Assembly: GCA_030745875.1 (NCBI GenBank) | Contig: JASLNT010000068.1 | Location: forward strand, 1-62,835 | Length of the DNA: 62,835 nt | Direction of reading: 5' to 3' | DNA from: Phycisphaerae bacterium | Lineage (GTDB): Bacteria; Planctomycetota; Phycisphaerae; SM23-33 | Part shown: positions 28,012-36,287 of the stretch, in pieces | How positions within the stretch are numbered: position 1 is the stretch's first letter | How the letters are laid out: every line of letters begins with the position of its first letter | Program-made: the position numbers and the translations under genes | Notes under the pieces: generated by a model | The model's input: the letters and a program-made list of their open reading frames with translations, nothing else | Database searches by the model: none | Told to the model about the DNA's origin: nothing

Positions 28012-30561
28012 CTAGCCCAGCAGGCGACCGATCTGGTACACCGCCGTCGTCAACACATACGCAAGCAGCGTAAGACCCGCCAGTTGCGCCATCGCCCACC
28101 GCATTCGCCCGCTTTCCTGCCAGGTGGCGGCTATCGTGGCGACGCATGGCGCACTAACAAGGCAGTAGAGCATTATGCAAAAACCGATCAGGGGAGTGTA
28201 ATTCTCGCTGAGTTTCTTGCGCAGTGTGCCTGAATCGTCAGAACCCTCGCCCACGGAATAGACGATCCCCATCTGGGCTACGAAAACCTCCTTAGCCGCA
28301 AACGATCCCAGCAACGCCGTACCGATCCGCCAGTCAAATCCCATGGGCCGCACGACCGGTTCAATTGCCCGCCCGATCCGACCGAGGATGCTCCGGCTGG
28401 TCCGGTCCAGCAGTTGCGAGTTTTCGATATCGACCATCGCCTGAACATACGGGCCCGCACACTCGTCAAGATACAGCAACGCAGCGGCGCCGGCTTGCGG
28501 ATGATCTTTGGCGATCTTCTCGAGTTCTCTGTCGCGGTACAACTCTATCGCCGCATACTGGCGCGATCCTTCCTGCAATTCCTCATCGGCGATCCTCTGG
28601 GCGAACGTCTCGCGCGCCTCCAGAATCCGAGTTCTGGCGTCGATGAAACTCTTGAGGACATCGCCCCCAGGCCCGGCCGTCAGCGACGCAATTGTTGAAT
28701 CACGGGCGGCCTGCGCGTCAATATAGCCCTGCTCGTGCTCAAAGAATTCCCCGCCCGCTTCCGCCAACGTCATCTCCGCGCCGAGAGCCTTATCAATCAC
28801 CGAATCTTCCGGGGCAACTCCCAGCAGAGTATTCACTCCCGCCAGACGGGCGGTGTACGTTGCATGTGCGGTTTGCTTCTGGTTGGCGTATTTCGCGTCA
28901 AGCTCATCCGCTGATATCCGCGGAAATGCGGCGAGAGCCCACATCACGACCGATACGCCCAGGATGACCGTACCAGCCTTGCGAAGGTACATCCAGGATC
29001 GCTCCCACATGTGAACCAACAATCCCTTGGCAGTCGGCATGCGGTAAGGCGGAAGGTCCATAACAAACGCCGCCGATTCACCCTTGAACAACGTCGACCT
29101 GAGCAGTCTGGCCAGAACAATCGCAAGTACGATCCCTATCAGGTACATAGTCCACAACATCGGCCCGTGCCACGCCGACGGGAAGAACGCCGGAATAATC
29201 AGCGCATAAATCGGCAGTCTGGCACCGCAACTCATCAATGGTATCACGAGCATCGTCGTCATCCGATCGCGCCGCGTCTCAAGCGTTCGGGTGGCCATTA
29301 TCGCAGGTACGTTGCAACCGAAGCCTATCAGCATCGGTATGAAACTCTTACCGTGCAGCCCGATCTTGTGCATCCACCGGTCCATCACAAACGCCGCCCT
29401 GGCCATATATCCCGAATCCTCCAGGACCGCGATGCCCGCAAACAGCAGCAGGATATTGGGCAGGAATACTATTACCCCGCCCACTCCTCCGATAATCCCA
29501 TCGATCAGAAGGCTCTTGAGCAGGCTCTCGGACCCCTTGCCCCAAAGCATCGCCAACTGCTTGGAAAGCACCACAAAGCCGTCCTCGATCCACCCCATCG
29601 GCCACTGGCCGATAGTGAACGTAAGCTGGAACACGACGTACATCATCGCGATGAATATCGGAAGGCCCATAATCGGATTCGTCATCACCGCGTCGATGCG
29701 ATCGGAAAGATCGTGGCGGGCCTCGACGGTCTGTTCGACGGCCTCGGTGCATGCTCCGGAAATGAAACCGTACCGCCTGTCAGCAAAGACTATTTCCGGT
29801 GAGTCGCCGCAGATGTCTTCGATGTGCTTGCGCAGAGTCGCCGTCTCAGCGATAATCTCGGTGACTTGCTGTCCATGGTCCTCACTGGCTAGAGATTGAA
29901 CGCGTTTGAGGGCCTCTGAGTCGCCTTCCAGGAGCTTCAGTGCGAACCAGCGGCTGTGACGCTCAAGCCCACAGTGATGCGCGATTTCCCGAGCCGTTTG
30001 CACAACGTGCGGTTCGAGTTCAGTACCGTAGTCAGGCAGGCGCTGCTGCGCGACGGCCTCGGGCCCGGCGTCAGCGACCTCCAACGCCCTAGCCAGTAGT
30101 TCGTCCAGACCACCGCCGGTTGTGCCCACGGTTTCAACAATCGGAACGCCAAGCAAATTCGACAGACGCTCGCAGTCGATATGGAAACCTCTGACCTCCG
30201 CCAGATCGCTCTTGTTAAACGCCAGAACGAGCGGAACACCGCACTCCAGCAACTGCGTCGCAAGATACAGATTACGCTCCAGATTCGAGCAATCCACGAT
30301 GTCGATCACGACGTCCGGCTCGGATTCCATTATGAAATTCCGCGTGACGATCTCTTCTATCGTGTAGGCCGTAAGGCTGTACGTACCGGGCAGGTCAACT
30401 ATATCGAGTTCTCTATCAGCGAAAACGGCGGAACCTTGCTTCTTTTCGACCGTCACGCCCGGGTAGTTGCCCACATGCTGGCGCTCGCCGGTCAGCAAGT
30501 TGAAGATCGTGGTCTTTCCCGAGTTGGGATTCCCCGCTAATGCTATATTCAATCGAGACAT
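28012..30561 (-). CDS. feoB: Ferrous iron transport protein B
   Basis: The 849-residue GTP-gated Fe2+ importer of the inner membrane. The N-terminal G domain shows G1 [10 protein letters not shown]3 DLPGTYSL and G4 NKSD, then a helical spacer. Two Gate segments contain the conserved Cys residues ([15 protein letters not shown] and [14 protein letters not shown]), with the core helices between. It is longer than the 773-residue E. coli protein mainly because of a hydrophilic, Ala/Glu-rich insertion at about residues 546-714, just before the conserved [21 protein letters not shown]. It is co-transcribed with the upstream DtxR-FeoA gene (54-bp gap) and the downstream Cys-rich protein gene. Confidence 0.95.
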   Translation of the reverse strand: MSRLNIALAGNPNSGKTTIFNLLTGERQHVGNYPGVTVEKKQGSAVFADRELDIVDLPGTYSLTAYTIEEIVTRNFIMESEPDVVIDIVDCSNLERNLYLATQLLECGVPLVLAFNKSDLAEVRGFHIDCERLSNLLGVPIVETVGTTGGGLDELLARALEVADAGPEAVAQQRLPDYGTELEPHVVQTAREIAHHCGLERHSRWFALKLLEGDSEALKRVQSLASEDHGQQVTEIIAETATLRKHIEDICGDSPEIVFADRRYGFISGACTEAVEQTVEARHDLSDRIDAVMTNPIMGLPIFIAMMYVVFQLTFTIGQWPMGWIEDGFVVLSKQLAMLWGKGSESLLKSLLIDGIIGGVGGVIVFLPNILLLFAGIAVLEDSGYMARAAFVMDRWMHKIGLHGKSFIPMLIGFGCNVPAIMATRTLETRRDRMTTMLVIPLMSCGARLPIYALIIPAFFPSAWHGPMLWTMYLIGIVLAIVLARLLRSTLFKGESAAFVMDLPPYRMPTAKGLLVHMWERSWMYLRKAGTVILGVSVVMWALAAFPRISADELDAKYANQKQTAHATYTARLAGVNTLLGVAPEDSVIDKALGAEMTLAEAGGEFFEHEQGYIDAQAARDSTIASLTAGPGGDVLKSFIDARTRILEARETFAQRIADEELQEGSRQYAAIELYRDRELEKIAKDHPQAGAAALLYLDECAGPYVQAMVDIENSQLLDRTSRSILGRIGRAIEPVVRPMGFDWRIGTALLGSFAAKEVFVAQMGIVYSVGEGSDDSGTLRKKLSENYTPLIGFCIMLYCLVSAPCVATIAATWQESGRMRWAMAQLAGLTLLAYVLTTAVYQIGRLLG

Positions 30562-30615
30562 TGGAGCTTTCTATCCTTTGCTTCTGACCGCACCGCACGG
30601 GCGCGTTGTTATCGT

Positions 30616-31404
30616 CTAAGAACCCGCCTTCACCATTACCCGATGCACTGTTCCCCGACCGAGCATCAGCTTCGAACCCTTCACCGAAACAATGAACGGT
30701 CCGGGATTGCCCTTGTTAACCACCGAAAACCTGGCGCCCGGCGTCAGCCCCATCTCGGCTAGACGGTGCTGAAGTTCTCGGGCGCCCGTGACCTCTGCAA
30801 GGCGGACCTCCTGCCCGACCGACACCATTGTAAGGGGCATCGCAGGGGATCGTCCCGAGACGGTGTCTTCACCGTCCGCAGCATCGTCAGGTATTGAGAC
30901 TTTTCCGTCGGCCGGGTCAATCTCCGCAACACACTTCGTGCAGATCTCGCCAGCCACGTCGCCCGCACCGCATCGTTCCACAAACGCCTTAACCCAGTCG
31001 GTTCCGGCCCGGGGACAATTCCGTACAAAAGCAGAGAACTTGCCCAACTGCTCCAGGAGTTCAGCGTCCACGGCGTGCTCCATGCGGCAGGCGTTGGCCT
31101 CGGCGGTTTCTTCGTCCAGACCAAGAACCTCGCTAAGGAACTTCCTCAGGAGCACGTGTCTGGCGGAAACTTCTTCAGCCAGTTCACGCCCGTGGTCCGT
31201 CAGAGTGATGAACTGGTACGGTTCGTAGTTAACCAGCCCGCGTTTGGCCAGTGTCTTTACCGCACCGGTAACCGATGACTTTCCGACACCAAGATGCGCC
31301 GCAATGTCCCGTACGCGCGCCACATTTCCGCGACGCACCAGGATCAATACGGCTTCAAGGTAGTCTTCAAGGGACGGACTGAGTTTTTCAGATTCTCTAG
31401 CCAT
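30616..31404 (-). CDS. DtxR/MntR-type regulator fused to a FeoA domain
   Basis: A 262-residue iron regulator. A winged-helix domain (1-70, LEDYLEAVLILVRRGNVARV) is followed by the dimerisation and metal-binding domain with DtxR-like ligands Cys106, Glu109 and His110 in NACRMEHAVD and His83. Residues 130-158 form a linker with four Cys (NC at 130, C145, CTKC at 155/158). A C-terminal SH3-like FeoA domain (about 185-262) reads RLAEMGLTPGARFSVVNKG...SKLMLGRGTVHRVMV. It heads the operon with feoB and should repress it when Fe2+ is abundant. No separate feoA exists here, so this domain may also serve FeoB. Promoter and operator were not identified with confidence. Confidence 0.9.
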   Translation of the reverse strand: MARESEKLSPSLEDYLEAVLILVRRGNVARVRDIAAHLGVGKSSVTGAVKTLAKRGLVNYEPYQFITLTDHGRELAEEVSARHVLLRKFLSEVLGLDEETAEANACRMEHAVDAELLEQLGKFSAFVRNCPRAGTDWVKAFVERCGAGDVAGEICTKCVAEIDPADGKVSIPDDAADGEDTVSGRSPAMPLTMVSVGQEVRLAEVTGARELQHRLAEMGLTPGARFSVVNKGNPGPFIVSVKGSKLMLGRGTVHRVMVKAGS

Positions 31405-31914
31405 CTACATATCCACCGTATCCGTTCACCTTCCGGGAGCAACCGTCTCTAAGGCGCCACACAAACTCAGCGGCGCCTTGGCACGAACATACGATCTGAT
31501 CACATACAAGGAACAACCTGACAACAGCAATCCAACAACATACGGCCCGACGACAACCAAACTCAAGACGTCAAACCAGCCTTTGAAAGCCACGTTCGTA
31601 TCCCAGATGTTCGGCTTACCTAACAAGTGTATCCGCAACCAACATTATATGTCAAGTGCAAAAACACCAGCAAAGCTCCAGCGATATGTAATATATTGAC
31701 ATGCATGAGTTTGCTGTAGTGCGCCGTTTCAAGAGCGGTCGCCCCCACGCCGATATTCATCGCTGTGATACCTGCAGGCGGTTTAAGATCCGCACCGCCT
31801 GTTGCCAAGCCGCACAGATGGGAGATCATCCGGTCATCACGGCGTATTGTCCGGCAAATGACGACTGTGCAGGCCGTTTGAAGCCGTTTAGAACAGACTA
31901 CTTCAACGCCTGTC
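31405..31914. other. Long intergenic region between the iron operon and tRNA-Ser
   Basis: Roughly 510 bases without a supported gene. The minus-strand end must contain the promoter for the DtxR-FeoA/feoB operon; I see no convincing DtxR- or Fur-type palindrome. Short minus-strand frames (70 codons ending at 31426, 69 ending at 31620) lack family features. Confidence 0.4.
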
Positions 31915-31943
31915 TTGACAGCACCGCGGTGGGCAGATATAAA
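31915..31943 (+). promoter_or_regulatory. Sigma70 promoter of tRNA-Ser
   Basis: A perfect TTGACA (31915-31920), a 17-bp spacer and TATAAA (31938-31943). The inferred start near 31950 leaves about 49 nt of 5' leader before the mature tRNA. It is one of the two strongest promoters seen in the window. Confidence 0.8.
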
Positions 31944-31998
31944 TGTCCTTGTACTTGCGGTTTGCCCCGAGCGGGGACAACTGGCGGTATTTACAATC

Positions 31999-32088
31999 GG
32001 AGAGGTGGCAGAGTGGCTTAATGCACCGGTTTGCTAAACCGGCGTACGTTTTATAAGCGTACCGGGGGTTCGAATCCCCCCCTCTCCG
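31999..32088 (+). tRNA. tRNA-Ser (anticodon GCU)
   Basis: A 90-nt class II tRNA. The acceptor stem GGAGAGG/CCTCTCC is followed by discriminator G, typical of Ser. The D-arm has TGGCAGAGTGGCTTAATGC, the anticodon loop TTGCTAA gives GCU, there is a long variable arm (CGTACG...CGTACC), and the T-arm is GGGGGTTCGAATCCCCC. CCA is not encoded. A good promoter lies upstream and a hairpin immediately downstream. Confidence 0.96.
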
Positions 32089-32091
32089 TTG

Positions 32092-32130
32092 AGCCCCGGT
32101 AGTTGCGGAATTGTGACTAACGGGGCTTCT
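32092..32130 (+). terminator. Hairpin terminator after tRNA-Ser
   Basis: AGCCCCG (32092-32098) pairs with CGGGGCT (32121-32127), extended by TAG/CTA with single-base bulges, followed by a pyrimidine run TCTTC. The truncated sialidase frame begins exactly at its end. Confidence 0.6.
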
Positions 32131-32132
32131 TC

Positions 32133-32954
32133 ATGCGCCAATCGGGAAAGCTCATATTGGCCTGCCTGCGGGCGCACAAGAGCGGAGGGAGCAGTACGAT
32201 GTGCGTGCTGGCTTCAAACGACGACGGGAAGACATTCAACGCTTTGGATCCGGTCTGGAAGCAATCCAAAGGCCAACTGCTGCAGGGCGGAGCGAGCAGC
32301 CTGATGGAACTGAAGTCCGGGCGACTTGTCCTGCCGTTTCATGGAGGCGCAGGAAACCAGTGGAGGCAGAAGAACTCGGCGTGGTGTTTCCTGAGCGACG
32401 ATACGGGCAAGACCTGGACGCGTTCGACCGCAATCGATCTGCCCAAGCGCGGCGCTATGGAGGCCTCGGTGGCGCCGCTGGGAGACCGAACACTTCTAAT
32501 GTCCCTGCGAACTCAACTGGGCGGACCGTATCTGTCGCGATCGACCGATGGAGGCAAGACGTGGAGCAAAGCCGTCTTCAGCGGTCTCGAAGGCGGCGAG
32601 TCATGCACGTGCCTGCGGAGAATCCCCGGCTCGAAGGACGTCGTCCTGTTCTGGAACAACAGCAAGTTCAACAAGAGGCATCACCATCTCGGCGAGCGCA
32701 CACCGCTGTCGGCTGCGATCTCCTCCGACAACGGGAAGACCTGGCGGAAGATCGGGAATATCGCCGACGACCCCAACGCCGAATACACCAATCTCGACTG
32801 TTTCTTCACGTCGAAGGGCCATGCAGTCGTAACCTACATGTACGCCAAGCCCGCCTGGAACAGAAAGCAGATTCACCTCAAAGCCGCGCTGATCGACAGG
32901 AAGTGGTTCACGAGAAGCAGCGCGAAAAAGAACGGTCCGTCCGGGGCGCCTTAA
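32133..32954 (+). pseudogene. 5'-truncated sialidase/BNR-repeat glycosidase
   Basis: The 273-codon frame encodes a sialidase-type propeller with four Asp boxes of the form S-x-D-x-G-x-T-W/F (SNDDGKTF, SDDTGKTW, STDGGKTW, SSDNGKTW). It starts abruptly inside the fold: there is no signal peptide, and the N-terminal blade with the Arg triad and RIP-type motif usual for exo-alpha-sialidases is missing. The first ATG lies in the tail of the tRNA-Ser terminator, with an in-frame stop 15 bases upstream and no ribosome-binding site. This is best read as a gene truncated by a recombination event beside the tRNA. Its TAA overlaps the convergent gene's stop in a TTAA palindrome. Confidence 0.7.
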
Positions 32955-33916
32955 TGTCTCTTCGACGACCTGCTGCGCCTGCCGCCCAGCTTCTTGATCT
33001 CAGCGCCAAGCTGGGTGATCTTCTCCGACAGCGCTGACAGGTCCGGATCACCGGCGATTATCTCTTTGATTCCTGTGCGGACTGCGTCGCGGGTTTGCTC
33101 GCGTTTGTCCCGCAGGATCTTCATGTTCCCACCGTAGTACGCCTTTTCGTAGGCCTCTCGTGCGGCGGTCTCCTTGGCGCGAGCGGCGACGAGTTCAGGA
33201 TCGTCGGACTTGGCTGCAGCGTAGCGGAGCTTTGATATCTTCTTGTCGACGGCGTCCATGGCCTCTTCGGCGGCGTCTTCATCGGCCTTGGCGGTTTTGA
33301 TCTCCGCGAGCAGCGCCTGGGCTGCAGGCATGTCCTCCAATGTCGCTTTCTTCAGTTTGTAGTAGTCGGCCCGGGCGGTGTCGCGCGAGGTTCCGGAAGC
33401 GGCGTAATAGACCCGCTTGTACTGGGCAACTATGGGATCAGCGTTTACGGCGCGCACTATCGGCGAGTCATCGTGGGTCAGCTTGACTTCAGCCAACGCA
33501 ATCTGCAAGCCAAACGCCGCACGCTTGTTGTCCAGAGCGATCTTCTCCTTCACAAGCGCCGCTCCGGCCGGCGAGGCCTTAACCTTCTTCATCACCAACT
33601 CATCGGTCACGCGATCGGTCTCACGCACCGCAGCCTTGGCTGCAAGCACGACAGGATCGCTCTCTTTGGCTCTCTGGTACGCACGATCCGCCGCAAGCGC
33701 CGCCTTGCGAAGATCGACTATCGCTTCGTTCTTCTCGATCTTTCTGAACGCTGCGTACATCTTCGCCTCGGCAGCCGACAGTTCCTTCTGCAAAGCCGCT
33801 ATCTTCGCCTTGTTCGCCGCAGCATCGGCCGTCTTGGACCTGGCCTCCTGTCCCCGGGCGGACAGACAAACCAGCATAACAACCAGAACGCACACTAGCC
33901 TGTTCAGTGCTTTCAT
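32951..33916 (-). CDS. Secreted Ala/Lys-rich coiled-coil protein
   Basis: A 321-residue protein of no recognised family. A clear signal peptide (LNRLVCVLVVMLVCLSARG) is followed by an almost entirely helical mature part rich in Ala, Lys, Glu and Asp with heptad-like spacing (KAKIAALQKELSAAEAKMYAAFRKI). A basic C-terminus reads KKLGGRRSRSSKRH. A structural or spacer role in the periplasm or outer-membrane region is the only reasonable guess. GGAG lies 8 nt before the start. Confidence 0.75.
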   Translation of the reverse strand: MKALNRLVCVLVVMLVCLSARGQEARSKTADAAANKAKIAALQKELSAAEAKMYAAFRKIEKNEAIVDLRKAALAADRAYQRAKESDPVVLAAKAAVRETDRVTDELVMKKVKASPAGAALVKEKIALDNKRAAFGLQIALAEVKLTHDDSPIVRAVNADPIVAQYKRVYYAASGTSRDTARADYYKLKKATLEDMPAAQALLAEIKTAKADEDAAEEAMDAVDKKISKLRYAAAKSDDPELVAARAKETAAREAYEKAYYGGNMKILRDKREQTRDAVRTGIKEIIAGDPDLSALSEKITQLGAEIKKLGGRRSRSSKRH

Positions 33917-34006
33917 TTGGAGATCTCCTGCAAGTTAAAATGTCCAGCGGGTATTGTCGCCTCGAACGCCTGCAATCGCAAGCGCCTAAATCGACTCAGT
34001 TGGGAA

Positions 34007-34178
34007 GTTCACAAATGGTTCACACTTTTCGCCAGGGCACACAAGCCATACATATGATCATGCGCCGATGTTTCTTCAGGTTAATTCGTTAGTCCGCAGG
34101 CTTTTATGCGTGTCTGAATAACGCTGAAATCAACGCAAGCTTCGCCCGGAGAGGTTCACACTTCGGCGCGCTGTGAAC
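34007..34178. promoter_or_regulatory. Cluster of GTTCACA heptamers upstream of a lipoprotein gene
   Basis: The heptamer GTTCACA occurs at 34007-34013 and 34018-34024 (11 bp apart, one helical turn) and at 34154-34160, where it forms an inverted repeat with TGTGAAC at 34172-34178. The cluster lies in a gene-free stretch of about 390 bases between the divergent coiled-coil and lipoprotein genes. An operator array is a reasonable guess; the binding protein is unknown. Confidence 0.4.
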
Positions 34179-34305
34179 TACGCCCTGGGTTTTTCCACAC
34201 TTGCCTGCGGAGCGTTCAGCCGGTATCCTCCAGGCGATCTGACATGCTCGGTTGCGTATCCGGGCGATTGCTCACCGGGGTGAATTTGTGAAGGTAACGT
34301 TTTAT

Positions 34306-34905
34306 ATGTACAAGATTAGTCTCTGGTCGTGGATTATCGCCCTCGGCGCCGCCGCTTCCTGCGGATGCACCACCCGAACGCTCAGCAACACGCCTCGCAC
34401 GGCGATCGAGCAGCTTCTGCTCACCCGCGCGGTCGATATGGCGATGGTGAAGTTCGATATGCCCGAACTGGCTGACAAGAAAGTGTTTATCGATTTCGCG
34501 AACCTCAAATGCTACGAAGCCGAGTACGTAACAGTCGCCATCCGCACGCGCATCGCCCGGACAGGCGCAGAGCTCGTCGAATCCGCCGAAGGCGCCGACA
34601 TGACTATCGAGGTCGCTTCGGGAGCCCTCGCCATGGAGTACAAACGCAGTGAAGTGGGCATGCCCCCCCTGCCCGTGCCCAACAGCCCCGCACCCCTGCC
34701 GGCCATGCCGCTTTACCGCTCCATCGAGCAGACCGCCATCATCAAGCTCCTGCTCTTCGTCCACACCAAAGGCCGCTTCGTCGCCTCACACACTTACTAC
34801 GCCAAAGCCGACCGCGAAGAACATTTCATCCTGCAATGGCGAGCCACCAGAAAAGACGACGTCCGACGCGGATGGGAGCAGGTCGAATTGAAACCCGAAT
34901 CCTGA
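34306..34905 (+). CDS. Hypothetical lipoprotein
   Basis: A 199-residue protein with an N-terminal hydrophobic segment and a lipobox-like Cys (GAAASCGC). It continues TLSNTPRTAIEQLLLTRAVDMA and ADKKVFIDFANLKCYEAEYV, a pattern I associate with a planctomycete family of uncharacterised lipoproteins (possibly DUF6655; the number is uncertain). The middle has a Pro-rich stretch (PPLPVPNSPAPLPAMP). It is probably anchored in the outer membrane. A GTG at 34288 with GGGGTG upstream is an alternative start; the ATG was preferred for the tighter signal peptide. It lies 27 bp before the racemase-family gene. Confidence 0.7.
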   Translation: MYKISLWSWIIALGAAASCGCTTRTLSNTPRTAIEQLLLTRAVDMAMVKFDMPELADKKVFIDFANLKCYEAEYVTVAIRTRIARTGAELVESAEGADMTIEVASGALAMEYKRSEVGMPPLPVPNSPAPLPAMPLYRSIEQTAIIKLLLFVHTKGRFVASHTYYAKADREEHFILQWRATRKDDVRRGWEQVELKPES

Positions 34906-34932
34906 CCACCGCCCGCGATTATGGAGACACAC

Positions 34933-35985
34933 ATGCGTTTGGAACCAACGATTCAAGCCGTAGACGCCCACGCATGCGGCGAGCCCGGACGCGTGATCGT
35001 AGGCGGAGTGTCTGAAGTACCGGGCGATACGATGTTCGACAAGATGGTCCACCTCCGCGACCAGGGCGACAATCTGCGCAAGCTCATGCTCCGCGAGCCG
35101 CGCGGATACCCGGCGGCCAACTGCAACCTCATCCTTCCGCCCACAGACCCGCGCGCCGACGCCGGTTACGTTATCATGGAGCAGGTCGAGTATCCCGGAA
35201 TGTCGGGCACCAACACCATCTGCGTAGCCACCGTCCTGCTGGAAACCGGAATCTGCGAGATGATCGAACCGCTGACCGAACTGACCCTCGAATCGCCAGC
35301 CGGGCTCATCGAAGTCCAGGCCCGCTGCGAAGCAGGCAAGGTAAAGTCGGTCACGTTCCGCAACGTACCGTCATTCGCCGTGCACCTCGACAAGCAGATC
35401 GAAGTTCCCCAGCTTGGCCGGGTCGACGTCGACGTAGCCTACGGGGGCATGTTCTACGTTATCGCGGACGCTGAATCGCTGGGTCTGGAGATCGCTCCTG
35501 AAAACGGGCGCGACATCGTGCGGATCGGCGAGATGGTCAAAACCGCCGCCCAGGAACAACTGCCCGTAACCCACCCCGACCAGCCCGGTTTCGAAGGGAT
35601 AACAATAGCGGTTTTGTCGGCCCGCCCCACCGGCGCCGACGCGCACATGAAGAACGCCGTCGTCGTCTCCACCGGCAAGCTCGACTGGAACCGCCCGTCA
35701 ACCTGGACCGGAGCGATAGACCGCTCGCCGTGCGGAACGGGCACAAGCGCAAAAATGGCCGCACTCCACGCCAAGGGCGAATTACAGTTAAACGAAGACT
35801 TCAATCACGAGGGCATCCTGGGCACTATCTTCACCGGTCGCCTGATCGAAGAAACGCAGATCGGCCCGTACAAGGCGGTGGTCCCCACCATCACCGGCCG
35901 CGCCTGGATAACAGGCAAAGCAAATTACCTGCTCCAAAACGACGACCCCTTCCCCGAAGGTTTTACAGTCGGCGACATTTGGTAG
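34933..35985 (+). CDS. Proline racemase/hydroxyproline epimerase superfamily enzyme with Ser-Cys active-site pair
   Basis: A 350-residue cytosolic protein with the duplicated fold of the proline racemase superfamily. The second catalytic residue, Cys267, is intact in DRSPCGTGTSAKMAAL. At the first position the usual Met-Cys-Gly-His is replaced by MSGTN (Ser91), so the pair is Ser-Cys. Classical racemases and 4-hydroxyproline epimerases use Cys-Cys, trans-3-hydroxyproline dehydratases use Thr-Cys, and Ser-Cys members have been linked to epimerase and/or dehydratase activity on hydroxyprolines. The substrate is therefore open. GGAG 6 nt upstream supports this start over the ATG 12 bases earlier. 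No other hydroxyproline catabolic genes are adjacent. Confidence 0.88.
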   Translation: MRLEPTIQAVDAHACGEPGRVIVGGVSEVPGDTMFDKMVHLRDQGDNLRKLMLREPRGYPAANCNLILPPTDPRADAGYVIMEQVEYPGMSGTNTICVATVLLETGICEMIEPLTELTLESPAGLIEVQARCEAGKVKSVTFRNVPSFAVHLDKQIEVPQLGRVDVDVAYGGMFYVIADAESLGLEIAPENGRDIVRIGEMVKTAAQEQLPVTHPDQPGFEGITIAVLSARPTGADAHMKNAVVVSTGKLDWNRPSTWTGAIDRSPCGTGTSAKMAALHAKGELQLNEDFNHEGILGTIFTGRLIEETQIGPYKAVVPTITGRAWITGKANYLLQNDDPFPEGFTVGDIW

Positions 35986-36146
35986 AAGCGCATTTCCGCC
36001 ACCAGTTCTCAGTTAGGAACTGAAAACTCACGCCCGAGTAACCGGGGGCGCGTGGGGTGTGTTTTGTATTCCGGGGTTCCGCCGATTTAGTCCTGTTTAG
36101 AGGGCTGAACCCGACTCTCTATCCAAAGAACATCGATCTTTTGGCA

Positions 36147-36175
36147 TTGCATGGCGCGATGCGATACGGTACAAT
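36147..36175 (+). promoter_or_regulatory. Possible promoter for the GAF-sensor/receiver pair
   Basis: TTGCAT (36147-36152), a 17-bp spacer and TACAAT (36170-36175, five of six). The -35 match is weak. It sits in the 302-base gap before the two-gene unit and would give a leader of about 105 nt ending in AAGGAG. Also in this gap, CAGTTC...GAACTG forms a small inverted repeat near 36005. Confidence 0.4.
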
Positions 36176-36287
36176 TTAGTCGTGGTGGAAAGAACGGATC
36201 CAGCAACATGGGCGGTGGCGGGGTTAGTGGGTTGTCGTTAGACCGGTCCGACAACACACGCCGTCCTTTTATAAGGAGACTGCAATA

